NCBI GenBank assembly: GCA_963802745.1 | Contig: CAWDKL010000049.1 | Coordinates: forward strand, 1-64,000 | Direction: 5' to 3' | DNA from: JAJPKK01 sp963802745 | GTDB lineage: Bacteria; Pseudomonadota; Alphaproteobacteria; Rhizobiales; Xanthobacteraceae | DNA: 64,000 nt | Shown: positions 9,113-17,989 of the stretch, one piece after another | Layout: each line of letters starts with the position of its first letter | Position numbering within the stretch: position 1 is the stretch's first letter | Program-made: the position numbers and the translations under genes | The notes under the pieces: generated by a model | The model's input: the letters and a program-made list of their open reading frames with translations, nothing else | Told to the model about the DNA's origin: nothing | Databases searched by the model: none

Positions 9113-9599
9113 CGTTGGGGTCCAATCCATTCCGGTGTGGGCGCGGTTCGACTTGAAATGTCTAAGCTAGAACGCAGCGGAATGGTGTCGGCACAAGCGC
9201 ATTGGCAATCGGAAGCACGGCCGGGCAAATGATACCGCGCCGATCTTCCAGGAGTTGCGCGGTCTCGGCGAGAAGACCGTTGGCGTGGCCGAACCGATCA
9301 GACAATGCTTCGCGCCTTATGCAGGCGCCATCACGAGCGCCTTCATTTTCGGTTCGGTCGCGAAACAAACCGATACGGCCTATAGCGATATCGATCTCAT
9401 GGTGATCGGAGATGAATTGAATTACTCCGATCTCTATACCGCAGCACACGTCGCCGGGAACAGGCTGGGGCGGAAGGTAAGCCCGTTGTTTCTTTCGCTT
9501 CATGACTGGCACCGCAAGGCATCCGAAGAAGGATCCGTCATCAATAAAATAAGCCGTTCAGCTAAGATCTTTATCGTTGGTTCCGAGCGGGACCTTTAA
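9113..9599 (+). pseudogene. HTH-nucleotidyltransferase (MNT-like) protein, frameshifted
   Basis: The 3' part (about 9200-9599) encodes IGNRKHGRANDTAPIFQELR followed by the nucleotidyltransferase core GSVAKQTDTAYSDIDLMVIG and ends KIFIVGSERDL. This matches the C-terminal two thirds of proteins that join a winged helix to a Polbeta-type nucleotidyltransferase. Upstream, in another frame, GVGAVRLEMSKLERSGMV is the end of the winged helix, with the frame break at about 9188-9198. The first part of the helix domain is missing. A TTG at 9255 could still start a 114-residue nucleotidyltransferase. Such proteins are often paired with a HEPN partner, and one follows directly at 9602. Confidence 0.65.
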
Positions 9600-9601
9600 T
9601 C

Positions 9602-9820
9602 ATGGGAAAACCGGAACTCGATAATCTGGTGAAGATTGGCGCTCTGAAGGGCGAAGTTGCGTCGAGAAATGAGTTTGACGGCATGCTGGCATCGGCCCGT
9701 CGCGGTTTCGCCGACGCGCAAAACCAGAGCATCGCGACCGACAGCAACCATCCGCCGGATTTTGGCGCATTCTCTCAAGCCCATCGCTCAGGCGGTGATC
9801 CAAGATCGCGTGTTGTTTGA
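9602..9820 (+). pseudogene. HEPN-domain partner, truncated
   Basis: GKPELDNLVKIGALKGE and FDGMLASARRGFADAQNQSI match the N-terminal ~50 residues of the HEPN-like protein usually encoded downstream of HTH-nucleotidyltransferase genes. The frame then loses the pattern and stops at 9820; the rest of the four-helix domain with the RNase motif is absent. It starts two bases after the upstream gene's stop, the spacing of an intact pair, so the whole two-gene module has decayed together. Confidence 0.6.
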
Positions 9821-9851
9821 TCCATAGCACCCTGCCAACCGGGAGTCGGAC

Positions 9852-10175
9852 ATGGATTTGCCAGAGCCACGCGTTGCTCGCATCGAGAATGACCGCGGTG
9901 TGGTCGGTGCGACCATACAGGTGTCGCTGATCGGTACGACTCTCGATGGGGTAATCCAGGTTTCGATTTCCGGATCGGGCGCTAAGGTGCGGATGCTCGG
10001 CCCGCCGCAGTCCGGTAGGATCGAGTTGGAGATCGACATCGCAGCCAACGCCGCCCCCGGCCCCCGCCTGATCCGGCTCGAAGTCGCAAGCCGGCTGTGG
10101 ACGACTGCGGTTTTCCACGTTCTCCCCCGGTTGAGTTATGCGGGCACCAGCGGCATCGGGAGTCACCTGATCTGA
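9852..10175 (+). CDS. Small beta-sandwich protein, IPT/TIG-like
   Basis: A 107-residue protein without a signal peptide. The alternating pattern GVVGATIQVSLIGTTLDGVI, VQVSISGSGAKV-like strands and APGPRLIRLEVASRLWTTAV resembles an IPT/TIG immunoglobulin-like domain, but no catalytic residues are seen. Its TGA at 10173-10175 overlaps the ATG of the next gene by one base, so translation of the two is probably coupled. I do not recognise a function; the fold is an inference from the strand pattern. Confidence 0.5.
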   Translation: MDLPEPRVARIENDRGVVGATIQVSLIGTTLDGVIQVSISGSGAKVRMLGPPQSGRIELEIDIAANAAPGPRLIRLEVASRLWTTAVFHVLPRLSYAGTSGIGSHLI

Positions 10176-11081
10176 TGCGCGCCGTGTGGTCATTCTGGTC
10201 CGCGCCCTACCGTACCCACTACCATCGCCAGTGGTTCAGTGAGAAGCATCATCAGCTATCCTGGATACTTTCGGTCGGGCAAGCCACCCAGCATTATCCG
10301 GATTCATGGCTCGTTACCGACAGCGACGGCGCGCGCCTGCTGGTGGATACGCTCGGGCTTCCGTTTCGCCACGTCGATCTGGGTTTCGACGCGCTTGCCG
10401 CATCCCACGATCCCGAATGGTGGGTCCTGGGAAAGCTCACGGCCTACGCGGCGCAAACGGCGCCGTTCGTCCACCTCGATAACGACGTCTTTCTCTGGAA
10501 TGCGCTACCCGCTGCGGTGACGGCCGCGCCGGTGTTCGCCCAGAACCCGGAGATCTTCTATATCGAAGACCAGTCGCTCTATCGGCTCGAAGCGTTCCTG
10601 CACGGTATCGAGAGGTTGGGCGGCTGGCTGCCTCCCGAGTGGTCGTGGTATGCGCGGCGGCGCGGCAACCGCGCCTTATGCTGCGGTATATTCGGTGGGC
10701 ACGACGTGAATTTCATCCGCCACTATGCGCAATCTGCCGTAGCGGTGATCCGACATCCGCGCAACCAAGCGGTCTGGCCGACGCTCGGCGTACGCGACAA
10801 CATCCTTGTCGAACAGTATTTCCTCTCCGCTTGTCTCGAATTCCACTGCAATGACTTGGCGTCGCCGTATGTCGGGCTCGAAGCCGCCTACCTGTTTTCA
10901 TCCTCAGCGGAAGCCTTCGACCCGCTCGCGGCCACCAGAACTCGGTTACACACATTTGATCGGCGACGCCAAGAACAACCGGGACATTGCCGACCGCCTG
11001 GAACATCGTGTAAAATCCAACTATCCGAACTTCTACGAACGCTGCCTTAAATACCTCGACCGGAGTCTACGCCGGAGTTGA
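10175..11081 (+). pseudogene. DUF6734-like protein, frameshifted near the C-terminus
   Basis: From MRAVWSFWSAPYRTHYHRQW the protein follows a family that looks like a glycosyltransferase-type nucleotide-sugar fold: SWLVTDSDGARLLVDTLGLP, then FVHLDNDVFLW with a DxD-like acidic motif, then VFAQNPEIFY and CGIFGGHDVNFIRHY. The frame is lost near 10930; the adjacent frame carries the expected end (ELGYTHLIGDAKNNRDIADR, then YPNFYERCLKYLDRS) to 11081, while the original frame runs on to 11050. The one-base overlap with the gene before suggests an operon. The family assignment is from memory of the sequence pattern; its biochemical role is not established. Confidence 0.6.
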
Positions 11082-11126
11082 CTGATAGCGGGCTGGTGCT
11101 CGCGAGCGTGGTGGGGAGGCAATTGC

Positions 11127-11888
11127 ATGACCAGCAAGAAGGCACGCCAGCCGGCCAAACCATCCCCGTCCGATTTCATCGGCGGCGCGTTCGGCTTTTT
11201 TTCCAGCGTGCTCAATTCGTTTTCCGGCGACAACACTCTCCGCCTGCTGTGGGGCGTGGAGGTCTTGCTGTTCGCGATCCTCGCCTTGATGATCCTGTTC
11301 GGCGGCGTCACCGTCAACCAGCGTTTCAGCTTGGCGTTGGCCATCGCCGCGTCCGTGGTGGTCACGTTCCTGATCTCAGCCTGGCGCATGCACGGGGCAT
11401 GGAGCGAGCCGCAGCGCGGATCGGCCGGCGTCCGTTGCGACGACGCGGAGGTAGTCGAAACCGCGCGCAAATGCCTCGATCTGATGACCCAGATCAGCGA
11501 TGCAAACGCCCGGATTCTCCGCCGCGCCCAATCCACAACCGGCCCGTGGGGCCGATTGATGAAAGACACGTATAACGATGTCTGCAACGCCTGCTACCAG
11601 CGGCGCCTCGGAAACGCGCCGCCGGACGCTTACCTGGATGCCCTCACCGCGGAACCGGATATCGACCAGGTCTGCAAGGCGAAGTGGCTGCTCGGCGAGA
11701 CGCTTGAGGATTATCGCAGCGCCATTCAACGCGCGTCTCCGCTGCCCAAGGACCATGACGCGCTAGAGAAACTGATGCGGCGATCAATCACGCAACCCAA
11801 TTTGACGCCGGGCGAGCTTGACGCCGGCCTCGCTGTCGCGATCGCGCGATCCAGGCGGGTTCTCAAGGCCGACGGACAGATCACCTGA
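11127..11888 (+). CDS. Membrane protein of unknown function, two transmembrane segments
   Basis: A 253-residue protein with a basic N-terminus (TSKKARQPAKPSPSDF), two adjacent hydrophobic segments around residues 40-60 (LLWGVEVLLFAILALMILFG) and 67-88 (FSLALAIAASVVVTFLISAW), and a long soluble C-terminal part, probably cytoplasmic, predicted to be helical. It contains several Cys (RKCLDLM, DVCNACYQ, DQVCKAKW) but no recognised metal motif. It follows the DUF6734-like gene by 45 bases and may belong to the same transcript. I do not recognise the family. Confidence 0.6.
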   Translation: MTSKKARQPAKPSPSDFIGGAFGFFSSVLNSFSGDNTLRLLWGVEVLLFAILALMILFGGVTVNQRFSLALAIAASVVVTFLISAWRMHGAWSEPQRGSAGVRCDDAEVVETARKCLDLMTQISDANARILRRAQSTTGPWGRLMKDTYNDVCNACYQRRLGNAPPDAYLDALTAEPDIDQVCKAKWLLGETLEDYRSAIQRASPLPKDHDALEKLMRRSITQPNLTPGELDAGLAVAIARSRRVLKADGQIT

Positions 11889-12465
11889 CTGGCGTATTCG
11901 CGGCGTTCGCAGAAGCCCGCGACGATTGGGGATGTCGTAAGCACCCGTCTTCCGCTTCTCCCCTGTCGGGTGGAAGGCTCGCGCCGGCAACGGCAAGTCG
12001 GGTCGCAGCGGTTCCGCGTTTGTTGAATGTCGCGGCCGAGATGCCGGTCGGCTCCACGGGATTGTACCACGGGAGCCCGGACGCCATCAGACGTTCACGG
12101 CGTGCCTGCCACGGCGCCGGCGAGTTTGGTGAAGACGTCGCGGGATGCATATCTAAGCCGGACACATTACTATTTTTACTATTTTTCGAGGGCCGCATTC
12201 CGCGTTGCTTGAGAGCGAAACAATGGAGTGAATTAAATAGTGGGTTTTACTGTACTCAGCGTATCCTCGGCGTTGAGTATTATAAGACCTAATAGGCTGC
12301 TATAGGTGAGGCCACAACGCACCCCTCGGCCTCTTTGCGGCCGACATTGACCGGAGGATCGGTTGCAGACTACGCTCCCTCGGACATGCTTCCGGCTTCC
12401 CGCCGGGAACGGATCGCAATGCCGAGCCGGGCGTATTGGTGCCGGCACATCCAGGGAGAAATGCC
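11889..12465. other. Intergenic region upstream of the second dehydrogenase
   Basis: No supported gene. It includes a stretch at 12160-12300 richer in A and T than its surroundings (TATTTTTACTATTTTTCGAG near 12170), which may hold the promoter of the dehydrogenase gene, but I cannot place promoter boxes with confidence. Confidence 0.35.
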
Positions 12466-14239
12466 ATGAAATCGAAGCCCCTTGCCGGCGCGCTGGGCGT
12501 TACGCTGCTGATCGGCACCGCGCTGACGCCGGCCCGCGCCGCCGATGTGACCCAGGACCGCCTGCTCAACCCGCAGCGCGAGCCGCAGAACTGGATCCTG
12601 CACCACGGCAATTACCAGGGCCACCGGTTCTCGGCGCTCAAGGAGATCAACACCGACACGGTGAAGAATTCTCAAGCCCGCCTTCACGGTGGCGCTCAGC
12701 GGCTTCCAGGCCGGCGGCCGCTACGCGTCCGGCGCGCTGGAAGCCACCCCGCTGGTCGAGGACGGCATCATGTACGTGCCGGACGGCTGGGGCTCGGTCT
12801 ACGCCATCGACATGACCTCCGGAAAGCGGGGCGTCATCAAATGGAAGATGGACCCCGGCACCGACCGCGCCTGGGCCGGCGATGTCGCCTGCTGCGGCGT
12901 CAATAATCGCGGCGTTGCGCTGTGGAAGGACAAGGTGATCTCCATTGCGCTCGACGGGCGCATGTTCGCGATCGACAAAAAGACCGGCGAGGTTGCCTGG
13001 GAGCGCAAGATCGCGGAACCGGCGCTGGGCGAGACGCTGACGATCGCGCCGCTGATCGTGCGCGACCTCGCGATCGTCGGGCCGGCGGGCGGCGAATTCG
13101 GCATTCGCGGCTATATCGAAGCGACCGACCTCAACACCGGCAAGATGGCCTGGCGGACCTACACCATCCCCGGCGCCGGCGAGCCCGGCAACGAGACCTG
13201 GAAGGACGGCAAGGACCGCTGGAAGCACGGCGGCGGCTCGACCTGGGAGACCGCCACCTACGACCCGGAAAGCGATACGTTCTACCAGGGTATCGGCAAT
13301 GCCGGCCCGGACTACGATGCTCAATACCGGCCCGGCGACAACAAATGGGCCGCGAGCGTACTCGCCATCAGCCCCAAGGACGGCAAGATCAAATGGGGGT
13401 TCCAATACACCCCGAACGACCCGTACGACTACGACGAAATCTCCGAGCACCCGATCATCAATGCCAAAGTCAATGGCGAGGACCGCAAGCTGGTCGTGCA
13501 CGCCGCCCGCAACGGCTTCTTCTATGCGCTCGACCGCACCAACGGGTCGTTCGTCGCCGGCAAGCAATATGTCGACGAGCTGAATTGGGCACCCGGCCTC
13601 GACCCCAAGACCGGCCGGCCGCTCAACTACAATCCAAATTCCGACATCCAGATGTACGGGGCGGGTTCCCACGGCATGCGCGGGCTGCCGTCGGTGCGCA
13701 CCTGCCCGTCGAATGTCGGCGGCAAGAACTGGGAGCCGTCGGCCTATAATCCGGAACTCGGGCTGCTGTTCATTCCCTCGATCGAAGGCTGCAACACCAT
13801 CGAGACGCTGGAACAGAAGGACATGGAGGACCAGGGCGGTACCGCCAAGGCCCGCGAGCGGTTCACCGGCGGCAGCGCCAAAACGGTGCAGCGCCTCTAC
13901 GGGAGCCTCAAGGCGGTCGATCCGATTACCGGCGACACCAAGGCGTCGCTGAAGATGGACTACCCGAACTACGGCGGCGCGCTCGCAACCGCCGGCAACT
14001 TGGTGTTCCTCGGCGAATCCGACGGCACTTTCGGCGCCTATGACGCCAAGACGCTGAAGCAGCTGTGGAGCTTCAACACCGGCACCGGCATCAATGCGCC
14101 GCCGATCACCTTCGCGGTGAACGGCAAGCAATACGTGGCGGTGCTGGCCGGCTCGCGGCAGAACGTCAACATCTACGGGCTCGCGCCGGAGATCAAGAAC
14201 ATGGCGCCCGCGTCCATGCTGTACGTGTTCGCGCTCTGA
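12466..14239 (+). pseudogene. Second PQQ-dependent alcohol dehydrogenase, single frameshift
   Basis: This is a close paralogue of the 7188 gene, with nearly the same signal peptide, mature start (LNPQREPQNWILHHGNYQG), CC disulfide, metal-ligand block GGEFGIRGY and the lanthanide-type Asp-Tyr-Asp in PYDYDE. The frame breaks at about 12668: GAATTCTCAAGCCC here corresponds to AACCTCAAGCC in the paralogue, one T extra, after which the protein resumes (VALSGFQAGGRYASGALEAT) and runs intact to 14239. With one lesion 70 codons in and a perfect remainder, it is either a very young pseudogene or a sequencing error. Translation could also reinitiate internally near 12689, but that product would lack a signal peptide. 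A cytochrome c gene follows. Confidence 0.85.
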
Positions 14240-14276
14240 TTGGACCGGATTTCGGAGAGGTCAAAGCATGCTCTCC

Positions 14277-14410
14277 GGCGTCATGCCCGCGCTTGTCGCG
14301 CTTGTCGCGGGCATGACGGTTGTTGTTGCGATGGCCTCGCAATCAAGACTGAGATGGCCGGGGCGAGCCAGGACAAGCCCGGCCATGACTGCCGGAGCGG
14401 CACGATATCC
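14277..14410. repeat. REP-like intergenic repeat
   Basis: GTCATGCCCGCGCTTGTCGC is followed by a complementary CGCGGGCATGAC arm and, further on, GGACAAGCCCGGCCATGAC. The same motifs form the complete 166 bp elements at 57404 and 59940. Confidence 0.65.
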
Positions 14411-14482
14411 GGTTGACGCCGCCCCGGTTTCCGTGATGCTCATTGCCGCGACGGAACCCTCTCAGTGCCTTGGAACCGGACC

Positions 14483-15022
14483 ATGCCCATGCCGATGCAA
14501 CCCCTGTCCCGCCGCCGCAGCCACGCCCTTTGGCTGACCGGCTTTGTCTCGCTCGCCCTGCTCGTCCCCCCTGCGGCCGGCGCCCAAACGCCGCCGAGTG
14601 CCGAGGAAGCGCGGCAGATCGCGTTCGGCAAGGAAATTTTCAAGAGCAAGGCGGTCTGCCAGTTCTGCCACAAGTGGGATGCCTCGGGAGACCAGGGCTA
14701 TGGCGGCAATGCGCTGTCGCTGCGCGTGACCCAACTGACGCCCGAACAGCTCACCGAAGTCGTCAAATGCGGCCGGCCCGGCACCGGCATGCCGTATCAC
14801 GACCGCTTCGCTTACACCGACAAGCGCTGCTATGGTTACACCCGCGAGCAGATGGGCAAGGATATGCCGCCGGCCGGCAACGACTTCCTGTCCAATCGCG
14901 AAGTCGAGGCGGTGGTGAAATATCTGTTCGCCAAGGATGTCGGCAAGGGCCCGGCAACCTACGAGGATTGTGTCGATTTCTGGGGCAAGGATACCCGGCA
15001 ATGCGAGCCCATGAAGAAGTGA
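14483..15022 (+). CDS. c-type cytochrome, probable electron acceptor of the PQQ dehydrogenase
   Basis: A secreted monohaem cytochrome of about 180 residues. After a signal sequence (LWLTGFVSLALLVPPAAGAQ) comes the haem-attachment motif CQFCH (residues 59-63), and GTGMPYHDRF supplies the likely distal Met103. The ATG at 14483 is used; an upstream GTG at 14465 would add six residues. The position right after a PQQ dehydrogenase, and the known use of dedicated c-type cytochromes by XoxF/ExaA-type enzymes, suggest it takes electrons from the quinoprotein in the periplasm. The extra Cys residues (KRCYGY, YEDCVDFW, TRQCEP) may form disulfides. Confidence 0.82.
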   Translation: MPMPMQPLSRRRSHALWLTGFVSLALLVPPAAGAQTPPSAEEARQIAFGKEIFKSKAVCQFCHKWDASGDQGYGGNALSLRVTQLTPEQLTEVVKCGRPGTGMPYHDRFAYTDKRCYGYTREQMGKDMPPAGNDFLSNREVEAVVKYLFAKDVGKGPATYEDCVDFWGKDTRQCEPMKK

Positions 15023-15046
15023 GCCATTGGCTCGGCGAAGTGCGTT

Positions 15047-15180
15047 GTAGGGTGGGCAAAATCGCCTGCCGTGACTGCGGAGTTATCACGGGCGTCGCCG
15101 GCGAATTTGCCCACGCGGTCGAACCGCGCGATCGGTCCGCGTGGGCAAAAACGCGAAGCGCGCGTTTTTGCCCACCCTAC
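15047..15180. repeat. GTAGGGTGGGCAAA inverted-repeat element
   Basis: Ends are GTAGGGTGGGCAAA (15047-15060) and its complement TTTGCCCACCCTAC (15167-15180). An inner hairpin, GTGGGCAAAAACGCG with CGCGTTTTTGCCCAC, lies at 15141-15175. The right end is 12 bases before the next start codon. Related elements lie at 16275, 19562 and 43301. Confidence 0.85.
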
Positions 15181-15192
15181 GGTGCGTACCGC

Positions 15193-15909
15193 ATGGCGCT
15201 GGCCTTGCTTGCGCTGCTGTTGCCGCTCGGCCATGCGGCCCAGGCCCAAGCGCCACCGCAAAAAGACCCCGGCGAAATCCACGGCCTCAAACTCGGCCTC
15301 AAGGCCGATGAGATGTCGACCGACACCTTTGGGGACCTGGCCTGCGGCAGCAACGGCGGCCCGCCGCGGCAGATGATCGACGACTGGGGCGATTTTCGCA
15401 AATGCCGGCCGGAGCCGAGCGGCCTTTATGAGGTCTATGCGCGCTTCGACGACCAGCAGGAATATGTCGGCCGCGCCATCGACGACCCGCTTTACGCCCA
15501 GGGACGGCTCGGCACCCGGGTGGCCGGGCATCCGGTGATCCTATCCGTGCTGTTCGACAAGGACGGCGTGCTGCGCGGCATCCGCATGGTCAGCGATCCG
15601 CGCGGCGCCATCATGGAACGGCGCATGGCCCACATGCTGCGGCTTGCCATCATCAACCGCTATGAGCCCGACGGCTGGAACTGCACCGATTTCCCTCCGG
15701 CGCCGGGCGAAACGCCGGTCGGCGGCGGCGTCTTCATCAAGCAGCGCTGCGAGAAGACGACCCCGGAACGCCACCTCGACGTCGAGGCGCATTTCCTGCG
15801 CAAGCCGGGGCAGAGCGACGTCAACCCGACCACCGGCGAGACCACCTCCGGCCAGTTCGAGAGCTGGACGCGGTTCGAGCTGATGGACCCGAACTACAAG
15901 AAGCCATGA
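15193..15909 (+). CDS. Secreted protein of unknown function
   Basis: A 238-residue protein with a short signal peptide (MALALLALLLPLGHAAQAQ). The mature part begins PPQKDPGEIHGLKLGLKADE and has four Cys in two likely pairs (DLACGSNGG/RKCRPE and NCTDFPP/QRCEKT). The frame is open upstream to 14443, but that part is only a shadow of the cytochrome gene, so the ATG at 15193 directly after the inverted repeat is the sensible start. The first strand, IHGLKLGL, resembles exported proteins that begin a beta-rich domain. No family recognised. Confidence 0.6.
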   Translation: MALALLALLLPLGHAAQAQAPPQKDPGEIHGLKLGLKADEMSTDTFGDLACGSNGGPPRQMIDDWGDFRKCRPEPSGLYEVYARFDDQQEYVGRAIDDPLYAQGRLGTRVAGHPVILSVLFDKDGVLRGIRMVSDPRGAIMERRMAHMLRLAIINRYEPDGWNCTDFPPAPGETPVGGGVFIKQRCEKTTPERHLDVEAHFLRKPGQSDVNPTTGETTSGQFESWTRFELMDPNYKKP

Positions 15910-15991
15910 CGGCGGGCGGGCGTGGCGTCAGCCGAGCCGGCGCCGAGCTGCCCGACCCGCCTTCGCTTTCGCCAAAAACGGACGTTCGACT

Positions 15992-16231
15992 ATGAGACAC
16001 GCACTTACCGCCGCATTGCTCGCATGCGTTGCCTTAGCGCAGCCACAGCCCGCATCCGCATTGTGCTCGTCGTGCAACATCCAAACCAAGACCCCGTCCG
16101 CAACGGCGCCCGGCAAGTTCGACTATCGCGTCAGCTGTATCATCGACGAGAGCGGCGACGAGGTGAACACCGTCGTGGTCGCCGCGACCGACGAGGAGGC
16201 GATCGAACTGACCAAGAAGAAGGGCTGCTGA
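15992..16231 (+). CDS. Small secreted cysteine-containing protein
   Basis: A 79-residue product with a signal peptide (MRHALTAALLACVALAQPQP, cleavage likely after ASA) and a mature part with five Cys (CSSCN, SCII, KKGC). A Cys-x-x-Cys pair sits at the mature N-terminus. No family recognised. The GTAGGGTGGGC repeat begins 43 bases after its stop. Confidence 0.6.
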   Translation: MRHALTAALLACVALAQPQPASALCSSCNIQTKTPSATAPGKFDYRVSCIIDESGDEVNTVVVAATDEEAIELTKKKGC

Positions 16232-16274
16232 ACGCCTTCATCGACCATATTCCGGTCGTGTTGAATTGCCGGTT

Positions 16275-16409
16275 GTAGGGTGGGCAAATTCGCCCCGCCT
16301 CGGCGGAGCGGAGACGCCCGAACCTGCGGCGAACCGGGGACGGCGGGCAAAATCGCCGGAAGCCACGGCGTCAGACCTCCGCGGAGCAGGGCGTTTTTGC
16401 CCACCCTAC
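16275..16409. repeat. GTAGGGTGGGCAAA inverted-repeat element
   Basis: The 135-base element has ends GTAGGGTGGGCAAA and TTTTTGCCCACCCTAC. It sits between two convergent genes and could terminate transcription from both sides. Confidence 0.85.
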
Positions 16410-16450
16410 GCCGCCTGATGCCCCGACCTGACCGCGCTCCCGGACCCCCG

Positions 16451-17554
16451 CTAGGCGGGCTTGGCGGCGCGGCGCAGCCGGTTACTGATCCGCCGTCCGA
16501 GTTCCACGCCCGGCGCCTCGACGGCGCGGTAGAGCAATTCGGCCGCCGGGATGGTCAATACCAGCGTCGTCACCGCCGTCAGCCAGCCGGCGAGCGGCGT
16601 GGTGCTGCCGAACATCATATAGCCGAAGCGGATCGCCAGCACGTGCAGCAGATAGGCACCGTAGGAGCGTTGGCCGAGATAGATGAGCGGAGCGAAGCAC
16701 AGCCCGCGCCGCAACATGCTGTCGTGGAGGATCAGGTAGGCGACCAGATAGGTCGCAACCAGGGTCACGGCCGGCAGCACCTCCACGTAAAGCAGCAGGG
16801 CGAACAGCGCGACCACGAAGCCCATCGGCACCACCAGCGGCACCCGCGTCAGCGTCGCGATCGCCGCATAGGCCCGTGGCCACTCCAACAGCTGCGCCAG
16901 CATGGCACCGGCCAGAATGGCCCCATAGGCATTGGCCGTGAACGAGCCCTGCATCATCAACACGGCAGTCGTCACCGCCGTCACAGCGAACCGCCAAGCA
17001 TCCTTGTGGATGGTGCGGATCAGCAGAAACACGATGGCGGGAAAAAACAGATAGAATTTCATTTCCACGCCGACGGTCCACGCATGGGTGAAAATGTTGA
17101 ACCCGGTGGAGTTTGAGTATTCCGGCATCAGGGTGAGATAGTAGGGCAGCCGCTGCATGAACAGCGCGTATTCGCCGGCGAGCGGCGGCAGCGTAGCGAC
17201 GGCGATCCAGTAGATCAGGATGGCGGCCGCATAGCTCGGCACGATGCGGGCGACGCGCCGCACCATGAACGGACCGAACGCGACACCGCCGGTCTTGCGC
17301 TCCTCACGGATCAACAGCATCGTCAGCAGGTAGCCGCTGATGGCGAAGAACACCCAAACCGCCGTCCAGCCCTGCAGATAGGCAAACAACGGCACCGCCG
17401 GAATATGAGCGGTGACGACGAGCAGGAACCCGATGGCCCGCAGACCGTCGAATCCGGGACGAAACGTGGTTGCTCGGTAGTCAGCGAAGCTGAGATCGCC
17501 ACCAGCCGCTTCGGCAACGCTGGTTTGAATGGGACCAAGGCTCACGGGTGCCAC
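16451..17554 (-). CDS. Acyltransferase family 3 membrane protein (OafA/YrhL type)
   Basis: A 367-residue integral membrane protein with about ten hydrophobic segments. The diagnostic first-helix motif is FRPGFDGLRAIGFLLVVTAH, with the conserved catalytic-region His, and TVGVEMKFYLFFP and YGAYLLHVLAIRFGY match the later conserved blocks. The family moves acyl groups, usually acetyl, across or at the inner membrane onto O-antigen, exopolysaccharide or lipids. There is no adjacent polysaccharide cluster, so the acceptor is unknown. The start chosen is a GTG codon at 17554; a downstream start before SFADYRATTF is possible. Confidence 0.88.
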   Translation of the reverse strand: MAPVSLGPIQTSVAEAAGGDLSFADYRATTFRPGFDGLRAIGFLLVVTAHIPAVPLFAYLQGWTAVWVFFAISGYLLTMLLIREERKTGGVAFGPFMVRRVARIVPSYAAAILIYWIAVATLPPLAGEYALFMQRLPYYLTLMPEYSNSTGFNIFTHAWTVGVEMKFYLFFPAIVFLLIRTIHKDAWRFAVTAVTTAVLMMQGSFTANAYGAILAGAMLAQLLEWPRAYAAIATLTRVPLVVPMGFVVALFALLLYVEVLPAVTLVATYLVAYLILHDSMLRRGLCFAPLIYLGQRSYGAYLLHVLAIRFGYMMFGSTTPLAGWLTAVTTLVLTIPAAELLYRAVEAPGVELGRRISNRLRRAAKPA

Positions 17555-17710
17555 CTTGTGGAAACGCTTGCCGCATGCACGGCCGCCAAGCTTTGACCCG
17601 CCAGTGAACCGGCTGGCACCGCCGAGTCAAATGCGAAAGTGGCATCAGCGCCCGAACCCGGCCGGCACGTGTTCCGCAATCCGCCGAGACGCCGCTGGCG
17701 ACGGCGCACT

Positions 17711-17740
17711 AAAAAGCCCCCGGTAGTAAGCCGGGGGCTC
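17711..17740 (-). terminator. Rho-independent terminator of the cold-shock gene
   Basis: Read on the minus strand, AGCCCCCGGC, loop TTACTA, then a matching GC arm ending GGGGGCT, followed by a T run (TTTTTAG). It lies 43 bases past the stop of the cold-shock gene. Confidence 0.85.
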
Positions 17741-17782
17741 GGCGCAACAATTGGCCGGAAGTCCCTCCAACGTTTGGGCCGG

Positions 17783-17989
17783 CTATTTCTTGAATATAAG
17801 GTTTTCCGCTGATGTCTTACCGCGGTTGGTGACGAGTTCGTACTCGACTTCCTGTCCCTCATTCAGGGTGCTAAGACCCGCGCGCTCTACCGCCGAAATG
17901 TGGACGAAGACGTCCTTATCTCCGGCTGAAGGTCGAATGAACCCATAACCCTTGGTTGGATTGAACCATTTGACGGTGCCTTTTTGCAT
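17783..17989 (-). CDS. Cold-shock domain protein (CspA family)
   Basis: The 68-residue single cold-shock domain is complete: MQKGTVKWFNPTKGYGFIRP contains the RNP1 motif, and DVFVHISAVERAG the RNP2 motif, with the surface aromatic residues that stack on single-stranded RNA. Such proteins melt RNA secondary structure or act as antiterminators. AGGAGA lies 6 bases upstream of the start, and a strong intrinsic terminator follows. A long leader is possible (see 17990-18647), as in regulated cold-shock genes, but the sequence does not prove it. Confidence 0.95.
   Translation of the reverse strand: MQKGTVKWFNPTKGYGFIRPSAGDKDVFVHISAVERAGLSTLNEGQEVEYELVTNRGKTSAENLIFKK

Noticed and set aside
9852..10175. 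Reading the IPT-like gene as an antitoxin for the decayed nucleotidyltransferase
   Set aside because: It is coupled to the downstream DUF6734-like gene by a one-base overlap, has no DNA-binding motif, and the HEPN remnant already fills the partner position.
14443..15909. A single 488-codon gene covering both the cytochrome and the following gene
   Set aside because: The first half is an out-of-frame reading of the cytochrome c and repeat sequence (Arg-rich, no family). The real genes are 14483-15022 and 15193-15909.
16280..17116. 278-codon frame on the plus strand, His/Gln/Arg-rich
   Set aside because: It lies opposite the acyltransferase gene, begins inside an inverted repeat and has no signal or domain; an antisense shadow.
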